From assembly GCA_903918885.1 (NCBI GenBank), contig CAIXFY010000037.1, positions 1 to 32,726 on the forward strand: a DNA stretch of 32,726 nt, written 5' to 3'. Both the position numbers and the translations under genes were made by a program. The DNA comes from an uncultured Verrucomicrobia subdivision 3 bacterium. Lineage in GTDB: Bacteria; Verrucomicrobiota; Verrucomicrobiia; Limisphaerales; UBA11358. Positions 24,908-32,105 of the stretch are shown here, one piece after another. A model generated the notes under the pieces. That model was not told the origin of the DNA and did not search any database. It saw only the letters and a list, made by a program, of their open reading frames with translations. The stretch's first letter is position 1. Every line of letters begins with the position of its first letter.

Positions 24908-27900
24908 TCACCCGTGCAGTTTCCAAATCCGCCGTAACCCGCTTGCCCATTCTTCAAGGGCTTTTCGCGCCAACGTCGAATCTGTCAGTTCCTTGTCTTG
25001 ATGCGCGACGTAATCGTTTCGGAATGTGTTGATGTTGCTAACCAGTTTATAGATTTCCGAAGGCACGCCGACAAAGCGTTGTTTCACGACACCGAAGACC
25101 GCTTCCGTCGGCCCCTTTGATTCGACCGCATATTGCAGACACCAACGCAGCAATCCAATTGGACTCATGCCGTTGCGATCCACCAGCGTCCGCCTCAAAT
25201 CTTTTCCGCGCCGCAGGCACATCTCCGCCTCTTTCTTCGGCAAATGACTGACATCCGGCTGGAAAAACTTTTGCTGTGCTTCGCGTTCCGTAGGAATGTC
25301 CGCGCCCAAGAATTTTAACATGACCGCGCGTGATGCTTCATCTAGCGGGCCGAGCAGCGGCGTGAACACCGGCGCGAAGGATTGGCCGGATTTCTTAGCC
25401 AGAAATTGAAACAGGCTGATGGCCTGCTGCACCATCTTCTGATGCGCGGGCGGCAATGCTGCAAGGTCTGCCTTGCTGATAAATAATTCGGTTTCATCTT
25501 CGCGCACTTCATCGAACACCAAAGTGAGTTGTGGCACTTGCGCTTCTTCAATCAAATCTTGCAACGCCGGTTCGCACGAGCGCATGAGCACATCCAGACG
25601 GTTATCGCTGAACACCTCGAACGTCTGTTGCGGCACATAAAGAAAATCCCATTTCGTTTTGCCTTTTGATGCGGCCTTGCACCATGCCGCCGCCGCGCGT
25701 GATTTCAACGGCACGTCTTTGTCCACACGCCCCTTGGTTTCCGCGAGGACGTAGTTGCCGTCGCCCAGCCGCACCAAAAAATCCGGCGTGTAAAACGCAA
25801 GCTGTCCGTTGCCGGTCAGATAATCCACCCGCAACGACTGCGGTCCGGCGTTCTTGCAAAATGCGGCCACATCCGGCGCACGGTCGAGAAACTGGCTCAT
25901 CGCCACTTCCAAATCGCGGTTGCATGGCGCGAGATTGAATAACGTCCGTTTGGCGGGAATGGCGGGACGATGCGCCGAGTGCGTCACCTGAAACGGTTTC
26001 CACAAAGAAACCGACTGGCTTGCGCTGCTGGCTTTGCGCTCTTCCTTGATGGTCGTGTGCTTGAGAATCAGCGGCACAAACGTGGCGCGAATATTTTCGC
26101 GCACATCCACATCGCTGATCCGGCTCAACAGCCGCTGGTCGTAGAGCGTCAGCTTTTCTTCAAACAAGATTTCCGTGATGAAAGTTTCTAGCAACGGCGC
26201 CAGCACCTGATGCGTGCCGCGCAATCCGCAGACGCGTTCCATCTCCTCACGATAAAACGAAATCGCACCATGTCCGCTTTCCAACAATGGCAGACGAATC
26301 TTCATCTGCTCGACGAGTTCATTCGTGATGAGATGTCGTCCCTCGTAATGAATTTCTTCCGAGCGCACTTCGCCGACGGGCAAAGGCCGGTAGCGCGCAA
26401 ATTGTTTGCGGACATCTTCCAGCGTCAGCCCGGCCAGCGACGCCGTCCGGCTAAATCCGCCGCTCACTTCCGGCAGCACGATGTCCAGCGCGGCGAAATC
26501 CTTGTGCTCTTTATCGGGGAAAATCGTGACGGTCGTCTTCGGAATATTTTCAACGTCCATCGTCTCGATGAACAAACCCTCTTGCTCCAACTCTTCCGCG
26601 TAAAGACTGACAAATGCCGGATGTTCGATGACCGTCACCAATTCTGCCGCTTCGCCCGGTGGCGTCATGCGCCGCAGACCGCGCCCTAGGGTTTGCTCCG
26701 GCAGAATGTTTGCCTTGGACGTGTAAGGCCGCAGCGGGACGATGGTCGTCACGTTCCGCACATCCCAGCCTTCGCGCAGCATCAGCACCGACACGATGCA
26801 CGAATAAGGATTCTGGTCGGAATCAATCTGCCGGGACAATTCGCGTAACGCCTTCAAGTCATCGTCGCTGATGTCGCTCTCACTTTCCTCAAAAACTGGG
26901 TAGCCGTTTTTCTTGCCGCCAATCCATTTGACCTTGCCCTTGAGATTCGTGTGCAGGTTCGTCGTCTTGCCATTTAACTCTTTGAACACTGGATCGGTGT
27001 TCAGCCGATGAGCAATCTGGTTGGCATCCGTCGTGTCCTCGGTCATCACGAAGAGCAGCGGTTTCTTCCCACTCTTTAGCCATTCCTCTTTTGACTTTTT
27101 CCAGCGTTCGTAACCGACTCGCAACTGCTCTTCAAATCTTTCCGACGCATCGGTGCTGGTGCGTTCCATCCATTTCTTGCCGCGACCGATGATTGGCGTC
27201 TTCACGATGCCGCCGTCCACCGCTTCACCCAGCGGCGTGTCGCAAACGACGTGCTGAAAAACCTGCCCCTTGTTGTCTTTGGGTGTGGCCGAGAAATCCA
27301 GTTGCGCCACCAGTCCCGCGCCCGTCCGGCTGGCAATCGTTTCGTGCAAGAATGCTATCGCCTCGTTTGCCGCCGAACCCGGATCCCACAAATGATGCGC
27401 CTCGTCATTCAGCACCATCACGCGCGCATGGCCCGTGATGCGCTTGCGCAGTTCTGCGCCCGTGTCCAACGCCTTGGCCTTTGACACCGTCGGCCCCATC
27501 CAATCGTAAGTCTCCGTCTCTTTCTTCCGCCGCTCGTTGTCATAAAGCCGGTGGATGTTTGTCAGGTAAAGTGTCCCGCCTGTTGCCGCGCCGCTCGCCT
27601 CGTCCTGCAACACGACAGACATATTCCAATCGCCGCGCCACGCGACGGGTATCAGCGGGTCGGTATCAAATATGTCCTTGCCGCCTTCCGCCGGTTTGAA
27701 ATCTGTTTTCAACCGCTCAAACACCGTGAGGTTCGGCGCGGTGACGACAAAATGTTTTGCCATCGGCGAATCGCTTTCGCGCAGCGCGTGAAAATAACTC
27801 CACACCATCGCGAGGCTCATTACCTTGGTCTTGCCCGCGCCCGTCGCCAGCTTGAACGCATATTTCGCCCAGCGGTCATCATCGGGATTCACGCCCAGCG

Positions 27901-28303
27901 CCGCCGTCTCCGCGCTTGGCCCGGCAAACTCGGCCATGAGCGGCGTCAGCGAACGGATGCTGCGCACTTCATGGAGATAAATCATCGTCTCCATCGCCTC
28001 GCGCTGGCAGAAATAATAACGGAACGGAACCCGCTGGCCGCCGCCCGCTTCAATCAGGTGATCTCGCCCGAACCAATGATGCAATAATTCCCGCGTCGTG
28101 TCTGACGCGCCCGGATAATCCGTCTCGCGCCACTGCTTCACATGCGAACGCAGCGATTGCGCGATGGCTATTTTGGAAGGACGACGCCCTTTCTTGGTCT
28201 GTGCCGGTTGGTCGCCTTGCGCTCGCGCACGATGCAAATTCGGCTCTTCATGCGGAGCGAACAGCGGTTCAACGGCGGCGAGATTGATGATGGGATCGGC
28301 CAT
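24908..28303 (-). CDS. Type III-like restriction endonuclease Res subunit (helicase-nuclease)
   Basis: An 1131-residue protein. Superfamily 2 helicase motifs are in order: Walker A ATGAGKTK (153-160), DEAH box NDEAHHLW (D300-H303), SAT in LDFSATPKDN (338-340), SVLMLREGWDVRNV (about 505-518) and motif VI QTLGRGLRRM (537-546). A PD-(D/E)xK nuclease site follows: YTPDFLVRL (D841) and LAETKGR (E855, K857). The remaining 270 or so residues form a helical extension ending near FRNDYVAHQDKEL, which contains an RxxxxxH pattern. It cleaves foreign DNA after ATP-driven movement, together with the Mod protein encoded 68 bp upstream in the same direction. All core motifs are intact, so the nuclease should be functional even though mod is interrupted. 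Confidence 0.93.
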   Translation of the reverse strand: MADPIINLAAVEPLFAPHEEPNLHRARAQGDQPAQTKKGRRPSKIAIAQSLRSHVKQWRETDYPGASDTTRELLHHWFGRDHLIEAGGGQRVPFRYYFCQREAMETMIYLHEVRSIRSLTPLMAEFAGPSAETAALGVNPDDDRWAKYAFKLATGAGKTKVMSLAMVWSYFHALRESDSPMAKHFVVTAPNLTVFERLKTDFKPAEGGKDIFDTDPLIPVAWRGDWNMSVVLQDEASGAATGGTLYLTNIHRLYDNERRKKETETYDWMGPTVSKAKALDTGAELRKRITGHARVMVLNDEAHHLWDPGSAANEAIAFLHETIASRTGAGLVAQLDFSATPKDNKGQVFQHVVCDTPLGEAVDGGIVKTPIIGRGKKWMERTSTDASERFEEQLRVGYERWKKSKEEWLKSGKKPLLFVMTEDTTDANQIAHRLNTDPVFKELNGKTTNLHTNLKGKVKWIGGKKNGYPVFEESESDISDDDLKALRELSRQIDSDQNPYSCIVSVLMLREGWDVRNVTTIVPLRPYTSKANILPEQTLGRGLRRMTPPGEAAELVTVIEHPAFVSLYAEELEQEGLFIETMDVENIPKTTVTIFPDKEHKDFAALDIVLPEVSGGFSRTASLAGLTLEDVRKQFARYRPLPVGEVRSEEIHYEGRHLITNELVEQMKIRLPLLESGHGAISFYREEMERVCGLRGTHQVLAPLLETFITEILFEEKLTLYDQRLLSRISDVDVRENIRATFVPLILKHTTIKEERKASSASQSVSLWKPFQVTHSAHRPAIPAKRTLFNLAPCNRDLEVAMSQFLDRAPDVAAFCKNAGPQSLRVDYLTGNGQLAFYTPDFLVRLGDGNYVLAETKGRVDKDVPLKSRAAAAWCKAASKGKTKWDFLYVPQQTFEVFSDNRLDVLMRSCEPALQDLIEEAQVPQLTLVFDEVREDETELFISKADLAALPPAHQKMVQQAISLFQFLAKKSGQSFAPVFTPLLGPLDEASRAVMLKFLGADIPTEREAQQKFFQPDVSHLPKKEAEMCLRRGKDLRRTLVDRNGMSPIGLLRWCLQYAVESKGPTEAVFGVVKQRFVGVPSEIYKLVSNINTFRNDYVAHQDKELTDSTLARKALEEWASGLRRIWKLHG

Positions 28304-28371
28304 TGGATATTATTCTCTTAGTGCCGTCCAAATTAGCAGCGCAGTAATGATTAAGATCAACAGCATATCAA

Positions 28372-30078
28372 TTACACCTTCACCTCCACCGTGATGCTGG
28401 TGTCGCAGCCGAATACGTCCACAACTTTCACGCATGCAGTATATTTGCCGGGCTTTGGATATTTATCGAAACCCGCGTCGCTCACGGTTTTCAAAGAACG
28501 GTCTTTGCGCGTGCGATAATCCTGCCAGTGATGCTCAAACGGTTTGCCGTCGTGCCAGTTGAAATCCACCGCCCAAAAATCTATGAAATCGAATCCGCTT
28601 TTCACCGCGCGCTCTTTCAAGGCTTCCAATTCCTTGCTCGGCACTTCGGCGAGCGACGGAAGAAATTTTGTCAGCTTGATGTCAACGTGCGTTCCGCCTT
28701 TAACTTTCCGATAAATCGGCTCGGCTTCCAGCACCGCCACTTCCAAAAACGGCGGCGGGCTGGTGCGGTTCTTCTCCATGATCTCACGCGGGATGGGAAT
28801 GAGTTTGATCAGCACGCCTTCGCTTGCCTCCAACTCGTGACAGACCAGCCGCAAATCCATTTCAAATTCCCAAGCCATGCAATGAACCTCTTTCGCGCCC
28901 GCTTCGCGTGCGGCCTTCGCGACGGCGCGCACCTCGTCTCGCGTGAGGATGCTGTCAATACCGTCCACATAAATGAACGCCCGGCCTTTGCGGCCGTGGA
29001 GATACACGCCCGCGTTGGGCAACACTTCCGCCTTGTAAAAACCGAGCACCACTTTGCGATGCTCCTCATCCGCGCCTTTGAGCCGTTCCTTCTGCCACCA
29101 CTGGCGCTCGTAACGGCCTAGATTGTGAACGTCAAACGCGCGATATGGCTTGCCCTCGTCATGCAACGTGCGCTGCACATCAATCAACCGCTTGCGGCTG
29201 GTGTGAATAGAAAAGCGGCCAAGGTCAGACATAATCCAGCGACGACCCAACCGCTCTGCTACCGCGCCCGTTGTGCCGCTGCCGCAAAAAAGGTCGGCTA
29301 CGAGATCGCCTTCTTTGCTGCTGGCTGTGATAACTCGCTCAAGTAACTCTTCAGGCTTTTGAGTAGCATAAGCTGTGTCTTGATCTGCCTGTGAATTAAC
29401 GGGGGCTATGTCCGTCCAGATATTGTCAATCAATATGCCCTTGCCCTCGTGAAGATAATTTTTCATCCGAGGCTTTGCGTTTGGGTTTTTGGGGAACCTG
29501 ATTCTATTTTCCTTGATGAGATCCTGTAAGCGTTCTTCAGAATATGTGCCGATGTTGTCCCAGTAATAAATACCCCGCTCGTCCTTTTCCGTGAAACGCT
29601 TTTTATACTCTTCCGAATACGGCAGGTATTGCGGCTCATATTTTTTGCCACTCATTCGGTAGAAGAGAAGCACATCGTCCACCGACAGCCATTTGTTTGC
29701 TTTGGCTTTGCGACCGCTCTGCATCCGCTTCCAAATGATTTGACACATGAATCGCTCGCGCCCAAAGACGTCATCGGCGACGGCTTTCAAATAGTGAAGC
29801 ATTCTTGCGTCGCAGTGGATATAGATACTTCCCTCTGGGTTCGCTAATTCTCGCATCAGAGAAAAGCGTTCATACATCATGTAAAGATAGGAGTCATTAC
29901 CTTTGCCCCACATATCTCGGTAGGCCACCATTTCGAGGGTGGACTGGTCTTTCTCAATGGTTTCCTCCTCGTCGCCAATCGGCACGTCCATCGTGAAATC
30001 CGCGCCTACGTCAAACGGCGGGTCAATGTAGATGAGGTCAATCTTGCCTTTGAATTCGGCCAGCAAGCTGGCCATCAC
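28372..30078 (-). CDS. Type III-like adenine DNA methyltransferase Mod, main open part (5' end cut off by an in-frame stop)
   Basis: A 568-residue reading frame with DNA N6-adenine methyltransferase motifs in beta-class order: catalytic motif [13 protein letters not shown] (D19-F22 counted from GTG 30078), then [12 protein letters not shown] (239-250) and the SAM-binding motif [11 protein letters not shown] (262-271). The region between is where the target-recognition part should lie. The same frame continues upstream through [19 protein letters not shown] to a TAG at 30133-30135, and beyond that to the N-terminal fragment 30133-30366. The start at 30078 (GTG-ATG) therefore probably is not natural, since conserved [12 protein letters not shown] lies before it. 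It pairs with the Res gene downstream. Either internal initiation gives a shortened enzyme or the gene is broken. Confidence 0.88.
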   Translation of the reverse strand: MMASLLAEFKGKIDLIYIDPPFDVGADFTMDVPIGDEEETIEKDQSTLEMVAYRDMWGKGNDSYLYMMYERFSLMRELANPEGSIYIHCDARMLHYLKAVADDVFGRERFMCQIIWKRMQSGRKAKANKWLSVDDVLLFYRMSGKKYEPQYLPYSEEYKKRFTEKDERGIYYWDNIGTYSEERLQDLIKENRIRFPKNPNAKPRMKNYLHEGKGILIDNIWTDIAPVNSQADQDTAYATQKPEELLERVITASSKEGDLVADLFCGSGTTGAVAERLGRRWIMSDLGRFSIHTSRKRLIDVQRTLHDEGKPYRAFDVHNLGRYERQWWQKERLKGADEEHRKVVLGFYKAEVLPNAGVYLHGRKGRAFIYVDGIDSILTRDEVRAVAKAAREAGAKEVHCMAWEFEMDLRLVCHELEASEGVLIKLIPIPREIMEKNRTSPPPFLEVAVLEAEPIYRKVKGGTHVDIKLTKFLPSLAEVPSKELEALKERAVKSGFDFIDFWAVDFNWHDGKPFEHHWQDYRTRKDRSLKTVSDAGFDKYPKPGKYTACVKVVDVFGCDTSITVEVKV

Positions 30079-30132
30079 CAGCTTGTTGTCGCCCCAGATG
30101 AGCCGGTTGCGGAAATCGTCGCGGCGTTTTTT

Positions 30133-30366
30133 CTATTTATCGAACAATTCCAGATTGCCGACGGCGGCGGCTCGACTGCGCGGCTCGTCAATCGTCTCAA
30201 TTTTTTGCAGCGGCATCGCGCACCCGGCAATGTCCACTTCGCGCCGATTGCCATACTCGTCGTATTTCCCATCCCATACCAACTCAGTTTTGAGTTGTGA
30301 AAGCGGGTGCGGATTGTCGAGTCCGTAGCGGACAGTCGGAGATTTTTGTTTGTGGTTTTCAGCCAT
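30133..30366 (-). pseudogene. N-terminal fragment of the type III-like mod gene, ended by an in-frame TAG
   Basis: From ATG 30366 the frame reads MAENHKQKSPTVRYGLDNPH, then LKTELVWDGKYDEYGNRREV, which is the conserved start of type III-like Mod proteins. It ends NLELFDK then TAG (30133-30135). Codons after the stop remain in the same frame and give [19 protein letters not shown], leading straight into the main mod frame, so this is one gene of about 665 codons with a single nonsense codon at position 78. A six-base A run follows the stop on the coding strand, but slippage there would not remove the TAG. A sequencing error, a true nonsense mutation and stop readthrough are all possible. Confidence 0.8.
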
Positions 30367-30459
30367 TGCGCTGGGCGCAACCGCAACCACGGGAAATTCA
30401 AAAAACGAAAAAGGCGCGAACTCGTCGCACCCTGGTCCGAGGCACCGCGAAGCGCCTTG

Positions 30460-30519
30460 CACAGAAGCACGCCAAGCCGCGCCCATTTGGGCGCGCTCGG
30501 TCGGTTCTGTGCGGCTTGG
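30460..30519 (-). promoter_or_regulatory. Competing inverted repeats in the region upstream of mod
   Basis: Within the gap upstream of mod two mutually exclusive structures can form. One pairs CACAGAA (30460-30466) with TTCTGTG (30505-30511) and CGCGCCC (30478-30484) with GGGCGCG (30489-30495). The other pairs CCAAGCCGC (30472-30480) with GCGGCTTGG (30511-30519). They lie about 95-150 nt before the mod ATG (30366) and would be in its leader if transcription begins beyond them. Overlapping alternative stems are a pattern seen in attenuators and controller-protein sites; a role here is speculative. The rest of 30367-30656 shows no gene I can support. Confidence 0.4.
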
Positions 30520-30656
30520 AAAATTCGCGGTTTTCGGACCAGCCCGTAGCCGTAGCTACGCAAAATTGTTTTGGTTAAATAATAATCGTCGTTTGGTTTT
30601 TTCTAACGCGGGCAGTGTGCGCCGGAAAATTAGCAGAGGCAAGAAACAGTTGAGTT

Positions 30657-30805
30657 GCACCTCACCCCAGCCCTCTCCCCATTCGCTTCCGAAGCGAACG
30701 CGGAGAGGGAGAAAAATATTTTGTGGGACGATTTCCTAGGGTAGGTGCTTGCGCACGGCGCACCATCGCTCCAACCCTAGGCTAATTTCCGTAGCGCCTT
30801 CAGCG
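30657..30805 (-). repeat. Right copy of the inverted structured repeat flanking the restriction-modification genes
   Basis: About 149 bp, the reverse complement of the left copy at 24760-24890. Stem 1 is CCTAGGGT (30735-30742) with ACCCTAGG (30774-30781). Its loop is about 18 bp longer than in the left copy and carries its own small stem, GGTGC (30744-30748) with GCACC (30760-30764). Stem 2 is the GGAGAGGG/CCCTCTCC palindrome with inner TTCGCTT/AAGCGAA. The two copies bracket mod and res exactly, like ends of a cassette, though no transposase is present. Confidence 0.85.
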
Positions 30806-30838
30806 CAAAAAAACAGCCTCCATTTCTGGAGGCTGTCG
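30805..30838 (-). terminator. Intrinsic terminator for the hypothetical gene 30874-31605
   Basis: On the minus strand the stem ACAGCCTCC (30836-30828) pairs with GGAGGCTGT (30821-30813) around a 6-nt loop and is followed at once by a run of seven T (30813-30807). It lies about 40 bp after the stop codon of the gene. This is the clearest rho-independent terminator in the window. It abuts the end of the right structured repeat. Confidence 0.88.
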
Positions 30839-30873
30839 CGTTTTCGGATTTAATGCCCGCCGTGGCTCACGGC

Positions 30874-31605
30874 TTACGGATGCGGTGGCGCGGGCGGCGT
30901 GGGCGGCGTGGGCGGGGTGCCGCCGTTGCTGTGGCCGCCGCCGGTGTCCACGATGATGCGGGCACGTTTCCACGCTTCAATAAACCGTTTGCCGGCATCG
31001 GTGCCATCGAATTGCAACACCAGATCATCCAAGTCAGCGACTTGCTGCATCAGGCCAGCGGTGTCGGTGTCCACTTCCTTGAGGAGCGTGCTGCGGTTCA
31101 CAATCTGCCCGCGCGGATTATTCATCACGCCGGTAAAAGCAGTGATGGCGTTGGTCAACGTGGTGATGCGCACGGCGGTCACACCACGGTCGGCAGCGTT
31201 GGGTTCGGCCACGGTGGCGGCGGCGAGGTCGCGGATGGCGGTGGTTTTGTCGAGCAGGTTTTGCTGGCGGAGTTTCACAATCTCGGATTTGGTCAAATCC
31301 ACTTGGGCGAGTTTGTCGAGGTTGTTGGTTTTCTTGAAGTGGTTCGCCAGCGCGCGGGCGAGAATGTAGGCGGCATCTTCCAGCGCGGCTTCGGCCTGCG
31401 CCTTGGCATCGCCCGCGCCGCCGGTCGCGCCATCGGCCAGCGCGGCCTTGGCGGTGACGGCGGTGTAGCCGGTCGCGAGCGCGGCAATGTCCGTGGTGAA
31501 ATCCAGCGGGGGATTGCCATTCCAGACGGCCTTGTTTTCGGTGGTGTTGGCGACGTTGATACACGCGCCAACCATGTTGATTTGGTTTGTTAGTCGAATG
31601 TTCAT
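30874..31605 (-). CDS. Hypothetical protein, mostly helical, with a Thr/Ala-Pro-Pro C-terminal tail
   Basis: A 243-residue protein without a signal peptide or membrane segment, beginning MNIRLTNQINMVGACINVAN. The middle is Ala-rich and helical (for example AKAQAEAALEDAAYILARALANHF and KSEIVKLRQQNLLDKTTAIRDLAAATVA), suggestive of helical bundles. The C-terminal part has FIEAWKRARIIVDTGGG, then a low-complexity tail of TPP/APP triplets encoded by a GGC-rich repeat at about 30880-30925. I do not recognise the family. It stands alone, with a strong terminator downstream and hairpins upstream (a 13-bp palindrome AGTTGG-A-CCAACT at 31658-31670). Codon use looks normal, and the frame shows clean amino-acid composition, so it should be real. 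Confidence 0.72.
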   Translation of the reverse strand: MNIRLTNQINMVGACINVANTTENKAVWNGNPPLDFTTDIAALATGYTAVTAKAALADGATGGAGDAKAQAEAALEDAAYILARALANHFKKTNNLDKLAQVDLTKSEIVKLRQQNLLDKTTAIRDLAAATVAEPNAADRGVTAVRITTLTNAITAFTGVMNNPRGQIVNRSTLLKEVDTDTAGLMQQVADLDDLVLQFDGTDAGKRFIEAWKRARIIVDTGGGHSNGGTPPTPPTPPAPPHP

Positions 31606-31621
31606 GGTAGTTATTGGTTAG

Positions 31622-32092
31622 TTGAGTGGGAACGGGCGATTTTTGATTGAAGCGACCAGTTGGACCAACTCGTTTGTGGCTAAAAACCATACTTTTATTG
31701 GTTTTTTAGAAGGTTTTGCGCGTCTGAACCGGCGGCGAATGCGTTTAACGAGTTGGCGCGGGGGGTTATTGAAGTCGCGAGGTCGTCTGGCGAACTGGCG
31801 GGCGCATTTATGGGCTGTTTGCAGGGATTTAACGCTTGTCGGTGGTCATTTATCGCCAGTTGATGCCGCTTTATCGGATGTTGAAGCATGTTTATTGATT
31901 GCGAAAACGCCTTCAACGGATGTCGGCACGGGTCTGGCGAAAGTGGAAACGGCTCGAAGGAATGTCGGTCTGACTCCGGCAGTTGCGCGAATGGCTCCGG
32001 CGGATGCGTCTCCCGCCACCATTACCCGACCAAAAAACTTTTCATTTCCGATTGACCGGCCAAGCGGCTTATGTCGAAATGGTAGAACCTAG
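31622..32092 (+). CDS. Possible heptad-repeat protein (uncertain)
   Basis: A 156-residue frame from GTG 31622 that crosses the 21-bp repeat array. In this frame the array reads as heptads with Leu at the last position in most units (TSWRGGL, LKSRGRL, ANWRAHL, WAVCRDL, TLVGGHL, SPVDAAL, SDVEACL), then degenerates (TDVGTGL, AKVETAR). Perfect preservation of unit length argues for translation. Against it are the lack of a good start, the biased and cysteine-containing sequence, and partly open alternative frames, including a minus-strand frame at 31695-31916 with Ile-Asn heptads. The function is unknown; it could also be a non-coding remnant of a former heptad protein. Confidence 0.28.
   Translation: MSGNGRFLIEATSWTNSFVAKNHTFIGFLEGFARLNRRRMRLTSWRGGLLKSRGRLANWRAHLWAVCRDLTLVGGHLSPVDAALSDVEACLLIAKTPSTDVGTGLAKVETARRNVGLTPAVARMAPADASPATITRPKNFSFPIDRPSGLCRNGRT
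31680..31709. other. Hairpin before the 21-bp repeat array
   Basis: CTAAAAACC (31680-31688) pairs with GGTTTTTTAG (31700-31709), with one extra T and an 11-nt loop. It is AT-rich and lies in the region upstream of the minus-strand hypothetical gene (start 31605). It could be a weak bidirectional terminator or an operator; neither is shown. Confidence 0.4.
31714..32007. repeat. Fourteen degenerate 21-bp tandem units
   Basis: The sequence divides into 14 consecutive 21-bp units with no insertion or deletion. The loose consensus has GCG-like first bases, a TTT/TCT/CTC around positions 10-12, and GNATGT/GAACTG-like ends, for example units 31735-31755, 31756-31776 and 31777-31797. Units are strongly diverged from each other at other positions. 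Keeping a multiple of three with no indels suggests that a seven-residue repeat has been, or is, translated. Several frames are partly open across it, so the coding strand is not settled. Confidence 0.72.
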
Positions 32093-32105
32093 TTATTTTG
32101 TCCAG

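Noticed and set aside
30133-30145. Phase-variable homopolymer in mod
   Set aside because: Only six A residues follow the TAG in the coding strand, and length change there would not remove the upstream stop codon.
24760-30805. Insertion sequence or transposon ends around the restriction-modification genes
   Set aside because: Inverted repeats are real, but no transposase, integrase or clear target duplication is visible, so it is reported as a repeat pair and not as a mobile element.
31695-31916. Minus-strand ORF with Ile-Asn heptads across the 21-bp array
   Set aside because: Any frame over a 21-bp periodic array looks like a heptad protein; this one has no better start and covers only part of the array, so it was not listed as a gene.
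31714-32007. CRISPR-like array
   Set aside because: Units are contiguous 21-bp degenerate repeats without unique spacers, and no cas genes are present.
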